Source of the DNA: JBBKWX01 sp037969175
GTDB lineage: Bacteria > Bacteroidota > Bacteroidia > AKYH767-A > JBBKVM01
Reading direction: 5' to 3'
Length of the DNA stretch: 14,450 nucleotides
NCBI GenBank assembly: GCA_037969175.1
Contig: JBBKWX010000024.1
Coordinates: 1-14,450 of the forward strand
The stretch's first letter is position 1. Every line of letters begins with the position of its first letter. This document shows positions 1 through 7,868 of the stretch, one piece after another. The notes beneath the pieces were generated by a model. It was not told where the DNA came from. It saw only the letters and a list, made by a program, of their open reading frames with translations, and did no database searches. Made by a program: the position numbers and the translations under genes.

Positions 1-1095
1 CCATTAATGCTTGAAGCTCAGGAAATGTTATTGCAATGGGAGGCAGGTGATGAAGATATAAAAAATCTTTGGAAAATGATGAACTCCTGGGTATATGATG
101 GTTTTGCATTAACATATAAAGCCATGGGTGTGAATTTTGACAAGATCTATTATGAATCTGACACCTATCTTTTAGGAAAAAATATTGTCAAAGAAGGACT
201 GGAAAAAAATGTGTTTTATAGTAAAGAAGATGGCTCAGTATGGATAGATCTAGAAGCAGAAGGGTTGGATCAGAAAGTATTGTTGAGATCTGATGGAACA
301 TCTGTTTATATGACTCAGGATCTCGGAACTGCGGTAAGCAGGCATGCTGAATTCAAATTCAAAGAGCTTATTTATGTAGTTGGTAACGAACAAGATTATC
401 ATTTTAAAGTTCTTCAGAAGATCCTTGAAAAACTGGGTTATGATTGGGCTCAACATATTCTCCATTTATCCTATGGTATGGTTGAATTGCCTGAGGGCAA
501 AATGAAATCTCGTGAGGGAACTGTGGTTGATGCGGATGAACTCATCGTTGAAATGATAAAGACTGCTGGAGATTTAACACGTGAGCTTGGAAAGATAGAT
601 GGCTTTAAAGATGATGAAGCAGAAGAGCTATACCGTAAATTGGCAATGGCTGCTTTAAAATATTTTATTCTTAAAGTTGATCCTAAGAAGAAGATGTTGT
701 TCAATCCTGCTGAAAGCATTGATTTTACAGGTAATACAGGACCGTTTATTCAATACACCTATACGCGTATTAGAAGTGTATTGAGAAAAGCAGGTTCTGA
801 TGGAAGTTCAAAAGTTCCGGATGATATATCAACAACGGAGCGAAATCTTATTAAGATCCTTGCATTGTTTCCAACATCAGTGTCACAAGCCGGAACAAAT
901 TATAGTCCTGCTATCATTGCAAATTATCTTTATGAACTTGCCAGAGAATACAACTCATTTTATCATGAGATACCAATACTCAGAGAAGAAGATGAAGTGA
1001 AAAAAGCTTTCCGTTTAGCATTAAGCAAACTATCAGCAGATGTTGTCGAAAAAGGCATGAGTCTGCTTGGTATTGAAGTACCCGAGAGAATGTGA
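1..1095 (+). CDS. argS: Arginyl-tRNA synthetase, C-terminal part (5' end outside window)
   Basis: Class I aminoacyl-tRNA synthetase that charges tRNA-Arg in the cytoplasm. The reading frame is open from base 1 (CCA TTA ATG...), so the ATG at 7 is internal and the HIGH-motif half lies upstream of the window. Visible are the Rossmann-fold segment with YVVGNEQDYHFKVL, the KMSKS-equivalent loop KMKSREG at about 499-519, and the C-terminal all-helical DALR anticodon-binding domain, with the typical FNPAESIDFTGNTGPFIQYTY stretch near 694-756. The protein ends in GIEVPERM, a normal ArgS C-terminus. The stop TGA (1093-1095) overlaps the GTG start of the next gene, so the two are probably translationally coupled. 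Seen: motifs and frame. Known: ArgS often has a degenerate KMSKS loop. Identity is very secure. Confidence 0.97.
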   Translation, partial: PLMLEAQEMLLQWEAGDEDIKNLWKMMNSWVYDGFALTYKAMGVNFDKIYYESDTYLLGKNIVKEGLEKNVFYSKEDGSVWIDLEAEGLDQKVLLRSDGTSVYMTQDLGTAVSRHAEFKFKELIYVVGNEQDYHFKVLQKILEKLGYDWAQHILHLSYGMVELPEGKMKSREGTVVDADELIVEMIKTAGDLTRELGKIDGFKDDEAEELYRKLAMAALKYFILKVDPKKKMLFNPAESIDFTGNTGPFIQYTYTRIRSVLRKAGSDGSSKVPDDISTTERNLIKILALFPTSVSQAGTNYSPAIIANYLYELAREYNSFYHEIPILREEDEVKKAFRLALSKLSADVVEKGMSLLGIEVPERM

Positions 1096-1757
1096 TCTCC
1101 TTGAAGAAATCAGCATATATACTCCTGGCTATAATTTTATTGGTTATAATTCCAATAAGTATTTGGTTTATAATAATCTATGAACCTGAAGAAAAGAAAC
1201 TTTCTGAAATTCATAAGTCAGAAAAGTGGTTGAAAGCCAATCCTGAAGATGGGGTTTTACATTCCGGAGATTTGATCTGTCGCCATGGTAGAGGAGTAAT
1301 AAGCAATGCATTCAAATCATTTTCTGTACGAGAATCGAAATTTTCACATACTGGAATTATATCCATTGAAAAGGGTAAAATATGGGTATACCATGCCATT
1401 GGTGGTGAGGAGAATAAGACCAATAAAATGAGAAAAGAAGAACTCAAAACGTTCTGTGATCCTCGATATGTTCATTCCTTTGCAGCTTATAGATATGATT
1501 TGGACAGCATACAAACAGTAAGTTTGATTGAACAGGTAAAGTCCTTTTTTGAAGCAGGTCTCGAATTTGATACTGATTTTGACATGAAATCTGATGACAG
1601 GATGTATTGTTCTGAATTCATTTATAAAGTGCTTCTAAGGGTAACAGGCAACGAAAATTATTTATCTTTGACGCGATTTTCAGGCTATGAGTATGTCGCT
1701 ATAGACGACTTATATCTAAACTCACACACACAAAATATATATCAATTCACTTATTAA
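1092..1757 (+). CDS. Membrane-anchored YiiX-like permuted NlpC/P60 (papain-fold) hydrolase
   Basis: 221 aa. Residues 6-29 form one hydrophobic segment followed by EPEEKK, so this is probably a signal-anchored protein facing the periplasm. The rest resembles the YiiX/YebB-type circularly permuted papain-like fold. The catalytic His comes first (FSHTGII, His86), followed by a VYHAIGG strand (His101), and the catalytic Cys comes last in MYCSEFIYK (Cys173, Glu175). Canonical NlpC/P60 enzymes have Cys before His. Members are thought to cleave amide, ester or peptide bonds in the envelope; the substrate here is unknown. The start used is GTG at 1092, inside the argS stop (GTGA overlap); TTG at 1101 is an alternative. 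The lipoprotein gene follows 11 bases downstream, so the three genes probably form one transcript. Family assignment is good; function is inferred. Confidence 0.8.
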   Translation: MISLKKSAYILLAIILLVIIPISIWFIIIYEPEEKKLSEIHKSEKWLKANPEDGVLHSGDLICRHGRGVISNAFKSFSVRESKFSHTGIISIEKGKIWVYHAIGGEENKTNKMRKEELKTFCDPRYVHSFAAYRYDLDSIQTVSLIEQVKSFFEAGLEFDTDFDMKSDDRMYCSEFIYKVLLRVTGNENYLSLTRFSGYEYVAIDDLYLNSHTQNIYQFTY

Positions 1758-1768
1758 TTTAAACAGAA

Positions 1769-2239
1769 ATGACAAAAAACATTTTCAAGATCAGTACTCT
1801 GATCATCGCATTATTCGTAGTTGCTTGTTCAGGTGGAAATAAGCCAAAAGATGCAGCTTCTAATTTTCTATCAGCAGTTGACAAAATGGATTTCGAAGGT
1901 GCGAAGAAATATGCTACTGAAGATACCGGCAAATTGCTTGATATGATGGCTGGTTTTGCTCAAATGGCTCCTGAAAAGAAAGATAAGCCTGAAACTAAAT
2001 TTGAAATTACAAATGAAGTTATCGATGGTGATAATGCTACTGTAACTTACAAAGAAGAAGGAAAAGACGAAGAGCAGACTATTAAACTTGCTAAAGTTGA
2101 TGGTAAATGGCTTGTTGCTATATCTAAAGATGATATGAACGCAAAAGATGGTGGTGAAGGCGAAGAAGGTGGAAGCGTTATGGATGACTCTATGATGGAT
2201 GATGAAATGAGTACTACAGATTCAGTTAGTGTTAACTAA
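1769..2239 (+). CDS. Small lipoprotein, DUF4878-like, with acidic Met/Asp-rich tail
   Basis: 156 aa. The N-terminus has a lysine-containing n-region, a hydrophobic core and a lipobox-like VVAC with Cys20, then SGGNKPKD, which indicates export and lipidation. Residues about 25-125 fit a small cystatin/NTF2-like fold of the DUF4878 type, found in many Bacteroidota lipoproteins: an N-terminal helix with AASNFLSAVDKMDFEGAKKY, then strands including GDNATVTYKEEGKDEEQTIKL and VDGKWLVAI. The last 30 residues are low-complexity and acidic (GGEGEEGG, then MDDSMMDDEM), unlike the rest, and probably unstructured. The gene lies 11 bases after the YiiX-like gene and is followed by a strong terminator, so it closes this operon. 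Lipoprotein status is well supported; the domain name is from memory of the family pattern and no function is claimed. Confidence 0.78.
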   Translation: MTKNIFKISTLIIALFVVACSGGNKPKDAASNFLSAVDKMDFEGAKKYATEDTGKLLDMMAGFAQMAPEKKDKPETKFEITNEVIDGDNATVTYKEEGKDEEQTIKLAKVDGKWLVAISKDDMNAKDGGEGEEGGSVMDDSMMDDEMSTTDSVSVN

Positions 2240-2260
2240 TCAGGATTGTATTATAATTTA

Positions 2261-2288
2261 AAAGGTGGGGCTTTCCCCACCTTTTTTT
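2261..2288 (+). terminator. Rho-independent terminator after the lipoprotein gene
   Basis: A perfect stem AAAGGTGGGG (2261-2270) / CCCCACCTTT (2275-2284) with a four-base loop CTTT is followed by a T run to 2288. It lies 21 bases after the lipoprotein stop and upstream of the ffh promoter, separating the argS operon from the ffh operon. Confidence 0.93.
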
Positions 2289-2314
2289 GTTTCCGGGTAT
2301 AGGGTGGTTTTTCT

Positions 2315-2322
2315 TACCTTTG
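2315..2322 (+). promoter_or_regulatory. Bacteroidota -7 promoter box for ffh
   Basis: TACCTTTG matches the Bacteroidota -7 consensus TAnnTTTG exactly and is followed by CAGTCCC, a common context for this element. Transcription would begin near 2328, giving a leader of roughly 18 bases before the ffh ATG at 2346. No convincing -33 TTTG was found 19-20 bases upstream; the nearest TTTG (2286-2289) is about 25 bases away, at the tail of the preceding terminator. Confidence 0.7.
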
Positions 2323-2345
2323 CAGTCCCAAATTAGCATTGGAAC

Positions 2346-3674
2346 ATGTTTGAAAATTTAAGTGATAAACTGGACAGAGCCTTTAAAGTACTTAAAGGAC
2401 AAGGGAATATATCAGAAATTAATGTTGCTGAAACCCTAAAAGAAGTACGCAAAGCATTACTTGATGCCGACGTTAACTTTAAAGTTGCCAAAAGTTTTAC
2501 AGATATCGTAAAAGAAAAGGCATTAGGTCGTGACGTGCTGATTTCCGTTAGTCCGGGTCAATTATTGGTAAAGATCGTACATGAAGAGCTTACTGCTCTC
2601 ATGGGAGGTAAAAAAGAAGAGATCAATTTAAAAGGTGATCCGGCTGTTATACTGATGTCCGGATTACAAGGATCCGGTAAAACAACATTCAGTGGAAAAC
2701 TGGCTAATTTTTTAAAGAATAAACAAGGTAAAAAGCCGCTTCTTGTAGCTTGCGATATTTATCGTCCTGCTGCAATTGATCAGCTTAAAGTTCTTGGGGA
2801 GCAAACCGGTATTGAAGTATATGCTGAACCCGGTGTTGAAGATCCCGTGAATATTTCGAAACGGGCTATTCAATATGCTAAAGCAAATGGATTTGATGTA
2901 GTAATCATTGATACTGCCGGTCGATTGGCTGTTGATGATAAGATGATGAATGAGATCTCAGCTATCAAGTCTGCAATCAACCCAAGTGAGATCCTTTTCG
3001 TTGTTGATTCAATGACAGGTCAGGATGCAGTGAATACAGCTAAGACCTTCAATGAAAGATTGAATTTTGATGGTGTGGTATTGACCAAACTGGATGGTGA
3101 TACTCGTGGTGGTGCGGCATTGTCTATTCGTTCTGTTGTTGATAAACCCATAAAGTTTATAGGAACAGGTGAAAAACTGGATGCTTTGGATATGTTCTAC
3201 CCGGAGCGTATGGCTGACAGGATACTGGGAATGGGTGATATTGTTTCTCTTGTAGAAAAAGCACAAGAGCAGTTTGATTCAGAAGAAGCTGCAAAGCTTC
3301 AAAAGAAAATTGCAAAGAATCAGTTTAGTTTCAATGATTTTCTTTCTCAATTACAGCAGATCAAAAAGATGGGTAATATCAAGGATCTGGTTTCTATGAT
3401 CCCTGGTGTGGGTAAGGCTTTGAAAGGTGTTGATATCGATAATGATTCCTTTAAAAGCATTGAAGCCATCATCCAAAGTATGACGCCTGAAGAAAGAGAA
3501 AATCCTTCTGTTTTGAATGGCACCAGAAGAAAGCGGATAGCAGATGGCAGTGGAACCGATATTCAGGAAGTTAACCGATTGATAAAACAATTTGAGGATA
3601 TGCGTAAAATGATGAAGTCATTTTCCGGTGGAAATGCAGCCAAAATGATGCGCAATCAACCTCGTATGAATTAA
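2346..3674 (+). CDS. ffh: Signal recognition particle protein Ffh (SRP54)
   Basis: 442 aa GTPase of the signal recognition particle. It binds signal sequences and SRP RNA and delivers ribosomes to FtsY and SecYEG. Domain order: N domain 1-88; G domain with P-loop GLQGSGKTT (106-114), DTAGR (189-193), TKLDGDTRGG (247-256) and GTGEK (273-277); methionine-rich M domain from about 325, with the RNA-binding helix-turn-helix TRRKRIADGSGTDIQEVNR and the finger-loop region around QQIKKMGNIKDLVSMIPG. Length and all motifs are normal. The ATG at 2346 follows the -7 box by a short leader. The stop TAA is directly followed by the folD ATG with no gap, so ffh, folD and probably queE are co-transcribed. 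Identity is certain. Confidence 0.98.
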   Translation: MFENLSDKLDRAFKVLKGQGNISEINVAETLKEVRKALLDADVNFKVAKSFTDIVKEKALGRDVLISVSPGQLLVKIVHEELTALMGGKKEEINLKGDPAVILMSGLQGSGKTTFSGKLANFLKNKQGKKPLLVACDIYRPAAIDQLKVLGEQTGIEVYAEPGVEDPVNISKRAIQYAKANGFDVVIIDTAGRLAVDDKMMNEISAIKSAINPSEILFVVDSMTGQDAVNTAKTFNERLNFDGVVLTKLDGDTRGGAALSIRSVVDKPIKFIGTGEKLDALDMFYPERMADRILGMGDIVSLVEKAQEQFDSEEAAKLQKKIAKNQFSFNDFLSQLQQIKKMGNIKDLVSMIPGVGKALKGVDIDNDSFKSIEAIIQSMTPEERENPSVLNGTRRKRIADGSGTDIQEVNRLIKQFEDMRKMMKSFSGGNAAKMMRNQPRMN

Positions 3675-4583
3675 ATGCAGAATTATAAAATTATAGACGG
3701 TAAAAATACGTCCGTAAAGGCAAAAGTCGAACTATCAGCAAAGGTTGCAGTTATCGTAGCTGAAGGACACAGGCCTCCTCATTTAGCTGCAATTCTTGTT
3801 GGAGATAATGGAGCATCAGCAACCTATGTTGCAAGCAAAGTGAAAACATGTAATGAAATTGGTTACAAAAGTACCTTGCTACATTTTCCGGTAACAATTA
3901 CTGAAGAAGATCTGCTTGCTAAGATACATGAGGTCAATAATGATCCTGAAATAGATGGATTGATTGTTCAATTGCCATTGCCCAAACATATCAATATTGA
4001 TAAAATAACACTGGCTATAAAACCCTCGAAAGATGTGGATGGATTTCATCCCATGAATCAGGGAAGGATGTTGAGTGGAATGCCTGCTTATTTACCGGCT
4101 ACTCCCGCCGGGATCATGCAATTATTGAAAGAATACCAGATTGAAACCAGTGGAAAAAATTGCGTAATACTAGGTAGAAGTAATATTGTTGGAACACCTA
4201 TGGGTATTCTGTTAAGCCGTAATTCATATCCCGGTAATTGTACCGTAACGATCTGCCACAGCAAGACTCAGGATCTGTCTGAGCATTTATTAAAAGCCGA
4301 TATTATTATTGCGGCACTTGGTATTCCCGGATTTTTAAAAGGAGAAATGGTGAAAGAGGGAGCAGTTGTAATAGATGTCGGAATTACCAGAGTGAATGAT
4401 CCATCTAAAAAGAATGGATTCAGATTAAGTGGAGATGTGGACTTTGATTCAGTAGCACCGAGATGTTCTTATATAACACCCGTACCGGGTGGGGTTGGCC
4501 CCATGACCATCATAGGGTTGCTTCAAAATACCCTACAGTCTTGCATGGGTGAAATTTATACTTCAGAAACAAGTACAGTTTGA
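3675..4583 (+). CDS. folD: Bifunctional methylenetetrahydrofolate dehydrogenase / methenyl-THF cyclohydrolase
   Basis: 302 aa cytoplasmic enzyme interconverting 5,10-methylene-THF, 5,10-methenyl-THF and 10-formyl-THF with NADP(H), supplying one-carbon units for purines and fMet-tRNA. The catalytic YVASK motif (Tyr51, Lys55), Gln99 in LIVQLPLPKH and Asp122 in KDVDGFHPMNQGRM match the FolD active site. The Rossmann half shows CVILGRSNIVGTPMGILL (about 163-180), and the C-terminal signature TPVPGGVGPMTI is intact. The length is slightly longer than the usual 280-295 because of an extended C-terminus (GEIYTSETSTV). The ATG follows the ffh stop with no gap, and the TGA overlaps the TTG start of queE. 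Confidence 0.98.
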   Translation: MQNYKIIDGKNTSVKAKVELSAKVAVIVAEGHRPPHLAAILVGDNGASATYVASKVKTCNEIGYKSTLLHFPVTITEEDLLAKIHEVNNDPEIDGLIVQLPLPKHINIDKITLAIKPSKDVDGFHPMNQGRMLSGMPAYLPATPAGIMQLLKEYQIETSGKNCVILGRSNIVGTPMGILLSRNSYPGNCTVTICHSKTQDLSEHLLKADIIIAALGIPGFLKGEMVKEGAVVIDVGITRVNDPSKKNGFRLSGDVDFDSVAPRCSYITPVPGGVGPMTIIGLLQNTLQSCMGEIYTSETSTV

Positions 4584-5236
4584 AAACACTGGAATTAAAT
4601 AGAGCCAATAAAACATTGAACAGTAAGTCTGAATTGTTGAATTCACTTCCTGTAATGGAAGCTTTTTACACATTACAAGGAGAAGGAGCAAAGACAGGAA
4701 AGGCTGCTTATTTTATCCGTCTTGCCGGTTGCGACGTAGGCTGCCATTGGTGCGATGTAAAGGACAGTTGGAATGAAAATGCACATCCATATGTTCTGAT
4801 AGATGAGCTGGTTCAGAATGCAAAAGAATCCGGTAGTCCGAGAGTTGTAATAACTGGAGGTGAACCTTTGATGCATGACCTTACAGAACTGACTACTAAA
4901 TTGAAAGCTGAAGGGTTTGAGATCTGTCTTGAGACTTCAGGGGCCTACCCATTGAGCGGAAGTATTGATTGGATCTGTATCAGTCCCAAGAAATTCAAGA
5001 AGCCATTACAGGATGTACTACTTCGTGCTCATGAATTAAAAGTGGTCATTTATCATGAATCAGATCTTAAGTGGGCTGAAGGTTTCAGACAATATCTAAA
5101 TGCAGATTGCAGTTTATATCTTCAACCTGAGTACAGTAAATTTAACAAGATCACTCCGCATATTGTGGAGTATATAAAAGCCAATCCTGAGTGGGCTGTT
5201 TCATTGCAGACCCATAAAGTACTTGACATTCCTTAG
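4580..5236 (+). CDS. queE: 7-carboxy-7-deazaguanine synthase (radical SAM)
   Basis: 218 aa radical-SAM enzyme converting 6-carboxytetrahydropterin to 7-carboxy-7-deazaguanine, a step toward queuosine and other 7-deazaguanines. It has MEAFYTLQGEG at 26-36, the cluster motif GCDVGCHWC with Cys51, Cys55 and Cys58 (CX3CX2C), GGEP at 93-96, and LETSGAYPL followed by the ISPKKFKKP substrate loop. The start used is TTG at 4580, which overlaps the folD stop (TTGA). A TTG at 4616 is an alternative. The only ATG (4655) would begin at MEAFYTLQ, which removes the short N-terminal extension seen in relatives, so it is less likely. No other queuosine genes (queC, queD, queF) are nearby. A short hairpin (5227-5241) spans the stop but lacks a T run. 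Confidence 0.95.
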   Translation: MKTLELNRANKTLNSKSELLNSLPVMEAFYTLQGEGAKTGKAAYFIRLAGCDVGCHWCDVKDSWNENAHPYVLIDELVQNAKESGSPRVVITGGEPLMHDLTELTTKLKAEGFEICLETSGAYPLSGSIDWICISPKKFKKPLQDVLLRAHELKVVIYHESDLKWAEGFRQYLNADCSLYLQPEYSKFNKITPHIVEYIKANPEWAVSLQTHKVLDIP

Positions 5237-5276
5237 GAATGATTCTTGAATAGGAAAAGCTACAATATTCATTTAT

Positions 5277-7205
5277 ATGCGCTACTTATTGATATTGCTT
5301 AGCTTTTTTTGCTTTTCAACTGCCGTTTATTCACAATCTGGTTCGAAGAATCCCAGAGCTCAGAAAGCTTACGACAGGGGCAGAGTTTATTATGATAGTA
5401 AGATGAATGAACAGGCTCTCGCTGAGCTTGACATGGCCATCCAATCCGATCCCGAATTCTTTGAAGCATATCTACTAAGGGGAGACCTTTTTAAGGATAC
5501 CAAGCATCTGGATCAGGCAGTGAATGACTACAAACGGGCTCTTGAACTCAAACCCGATGCTTTTCCCATGGCATGGTATAATCTGGCAAATTTGGAACTT
5601 TCATCAGGAAAATATGCTGATTCTAAAATACATTTCGAAAAAGTACTGACCTATTCTTCCATTAAAGTTGATAAGAAAAAAATTGCTTCAGATTTCATAA
5701 TCAAGGCTGCCTTTGGTGATAGCTTAATGAAAAATCCGGTTCCATTTTCACCACAAAATTTAGGTGAAGGTGTGAATACAAAATATCAAGAGTATCTACC
5801 GGCGATTACTGCGGATGATCAAACACTTATATTTACCCGGAGACAGCCCCGTAATGCCCAAACAGCCAATAGAATGAATCCGGAAGAAGAGGATTTTTAT
5901 ATGAGCAAGAAAGAAGCAGGGGTTTGGAGCAAAGCGATGAACCTGGGTTCGCCTTTGAATACAAATGGAAATGAAGGAGCTCAATGTATCTCTCCTGATG
6001 GAAAGTTATTATTCTTCACTGCATGCAACAGGCCCGATGGAAGCGGAAGTTGTGATATTTATGTTTCTTACCGCACAGGAAATGCCTGGTCGATACCTAC
6101 GAATCTGGGTCCTACAGTAAATGCTCCAAATTGGGATTCTCAGCCAAGTATCTCTTTCGATTCAAACACATTGTACTTCATTAGCAATAGAGCTGGTGGT
6201 TTGGGGGGAATGGATATCTGGACAAGTACTCGAGGAAAAGATGGCAAATTTCAAACTCCTGTCAATGCAGGTGAAACTATCAATACATCGGGTAACGAGT
6301 TTTCTCCTTTTATCCATACAGATGATCGCACTTTGTATTTCGCTTCTGACGGGCATTTGGGTATGGGGGGATTTGATATTTTTCTGAGCAGGAGAAACCC
6401 AGACAAATTATGGAATAAACCTGTCAATTTAGGATACCCAATCAACACTTTCGGTGATGAAAACAGCCTGATCGTGAATTCATCAGGTAACACAGGATAT
6501 TTTGCTTCAGAAAGACCTGAAGGAAAAGGAGGGATCGATCTCTATTCATTCGAAATGTATGAAGCAGCCAGACCAATTCCTGTAAGTTATGTAAAAGGAA
6601 AAGTAAGCGATGAGGTGACCGGAAATCCACTTGCTGCTCAATTTGAGATCCTGGATGTTAAATCAGGTGAGACAGTCCTTTACTCTGCATCTGATCCAAG
6701 ATCAGGAGAATATCTGATCACTTTGCCCGCAGGAAAGCGATATGCTTTGAATATTTCAAAGCCTGGATATTTGTTTTATTCTGAGGCATTTTCTTTAGAC
6801 AAGGCTACTGATAAAGCAAGAGCCATAGAATTGGATATCGAATTAAAGCCAATAAAATCAGGTAGTTCAGTAGTATTAAAAAATATCTTTTTTGCTACCG
6901 ATAAATTTGAATTGATGGCCGAATCGGGAGTTGAACTGGCAAAACTTGCCAAATTTATGTTGGATAATCCCAACCTGAAGATTGAAGTTAGTGGTCATAC
7001 AGATAATACCGGTAATGCAGCATATAACAAGACGCTTTCGGAAAAGAGAGCAAAGTCTGTATATGAGCATTTGATCAAGAATGGAGTTCCAGCTTCCAGA
7101 CTTATTTTCAAAGGTTATGGCGATACCAAGCCCTTAGCCGGGAATGATACAGAGGAGGGAAAAGCGCTAAACAGACGAACTGAGTTTACCATCATTTCCA
7201 ATTAA
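5277..7205 (+). CDS. PorE-like envelope protein: TPR, five-unit beta-propeller, CRD, OmpA domain
   Basis: 642 aa. A signal peptide ends near VYSQ (residue 20), with no convincing lipobox. Domains: TPR repeats about 25-125; five PD40/WD40-like units, each opening with N(L/A)G...(V/L/I)N and closing with a (L/G)(I/F/Y)F strand, at about 161, 222, 276, 330 and 383; a carboxypeptidase-regulatory-like beta-sandwich at about 437-520; and an OmpA C-terminal peptidoglycan-binding domain at about 533-642 with GHTDNTGN and LSEKRAKSV (Asp576 and Arg591, the expected diaminopimelate-binding pair, 15 apart). This exact order is that described for PorE of the type IX secretion system, which links the machine to peptidoglycan. 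Many Bacteroidota carry paralogues with the same order, so PorE itself is likely but not proven. The next gene encodes a T9SS-tailed protein, in keeping with that role. It starts 40 bases after queE, and I see no clear promoter there. Confidence 0.85.
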   Translation: MRYLLILLSFFCFSTAVYSQSGSKNPRAQKAYDRGRVYYDSKMNEQALAELDMAIQSDPEFFEAYLLRGDLFKDTKHLDQAVNDYKRALELKPDAFPMAWYNLANLELSSGKYADSKIHFEKVLTYSSIKVDKKKIASDFIIKAAFGDSLMKNPVPFSPQNLGEGVNTKYQEYLPAITADDQTLIFTRRQPRNAQTANRMNPEEEDFYMSKKEAGVWSKAMNLGSPLNTNGNEGAQCISPDGKLLFFTACNRPDGSGSCDIYVSYRTGNAWSIPTNLGPTVNAPNWDSQPSISFDSNTLYFISNRAGGLGGMDIWTSTRGKDGKFQTPVNAGETINTSGNEFSPFIHTDDRTLYFASDGHLGMGGFDIFLSRRNPDKLWNKPVNLGYPINTFGDENSLIVNSSGNTGYFASERPEGKGGIDLYSFEMYEAARPIPVSYVKGKVSDEVTGNPLAAQFEILDVKSGETVLYSASDPRSGEYLITLPAGKRYALNISKPGYLFYSEAFSLDKATDKARAIELDIELKPIKSGSSVVLKNIFFATDKFELMAESGVELAKLAKFMLDNPNLKIEVSGHTDNTGNAAYNKTLSEKRAKSVYEHLIKNGVPASRLIFKGYGDTKPLAGNDTEEGKALNRRTEFTIISN

Positions 7206-7256
7206 TATGTCAGGACTCTGACTAAATAAACAAATCAATTTTCGTAATTTTATTAA

Positions 7257-7856
7257 ATGAAATTAAGTTCAATCTGGACTTTCTGCTTGTTGCTGTGTTT
7301 TAGTTCCGGTGCTTTTGCGCAAAATCTGCTTGATGATTTTAAAATCGCTCAGGTAGATAAGGAGATCAGGCTTGACTTTACTATCAAAGCAGGTATTTCA
7401 TGTGTAGATTTAGAAATAGAACGTTCAGATGATGGTGTTCTATTTGATGTGATCGGATTTATACCGGGTATTTGCGGAGAGCCGACTGAAGCCAGTTCGT
7501 ACTCATTTTTTGATAAGTCGCCATTGATCAATCAAACTGCATATTACCGGTTGTTTCTCCGAACAAATGGGTATTCAAGCATTGTTAATATTATGTTTCT
7601 TGATCCGGGGGAGAGTGGGATATTGATCTATCCGAATCCGTTTCAGTATAATTTGAATATCCTTACTGATTCTAAGAATATCGGTAACTATTCATTGTCA
7701 ATTTATGATAATTCCGGTCGAATTGTAAGTCAATTATCCGGAAAGGGAAATAAGATAGCGTTCAATAGTGAAATTAATTTATCTCCCGGAACATACAGAT
7801 TGTTAATTATGTATGATAAAGGAAAGAGTTATTCTGCAGTGATCATCAAAAATTAA
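7257..7856 (+). CDS. Small secreted protein with T9SS type A C-terminal sorting domain
   Basis: 199 aa. A signal peptide ends at about GAFAQ (residue 22). The middle (about 24-115) is a beta-sandwich of the fibronectin-like kind that often precedes these tails: an EIERSDDGVLFDVIGFI strand pair, SYSFFDKSP and AYYRLFLRTNGYSSIV. The C-terminal 78 residues are a Por_Secre_tail domain: IYPNPFQYNLNI, SLSIYDNSGRIV, then LSPGTYRLLI and a final strand ending in KN. Such proteins cross the outer membrane by the type IX system and are usually tethered to the surface after tail cleavage. No catalytic domain is present, so it may be a structural or adhesin fragment, or a minimal cargo. Cys49 and Cys73 could form a disulphide. 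The tail assignment is strong; the role is unknown. Confidence 0.85.
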   Translation: MKLSSIWTFCLLLCFSSGAFAQNLLDDFKIAQVDKEIRLDFTIKAGISCVDLEIERSDDGVLFDVIGFIPGICGEPTEASSYSFFDKSPLINQTAYYRLFLRTNGYSSIVNIMFLDPGESGILIYPNPFQYNLNILTDSKNIGNYSLSIYDNSGRIVSQLSGKGNKIAFNSEINLSPGTYRLLIMYDKGKSYSAVIIKN

Positions 7857-7868
7857 TTTTTGTGATTA

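Noticed and set aside
5227..5241. CATTCC-TTA-GGAATG hairpin over the queE stop
   Set aside because: Only six pairs with a three-base loop and no T run after it; not a convincing terminator.
7209..7222. GTCAG-GACT-CTGAC hairpin after the PorE-like gene
   Set aside because: Five pairs and no following T run; weak and possibly chance.
7245..7252. TAATTTTA as a -7 box for the T9SS-tailed gene
   Set aside because: Last base differs from TAnnTTTG, no -33 element at proper spacing, and it lies only 4 bases before the ATG.
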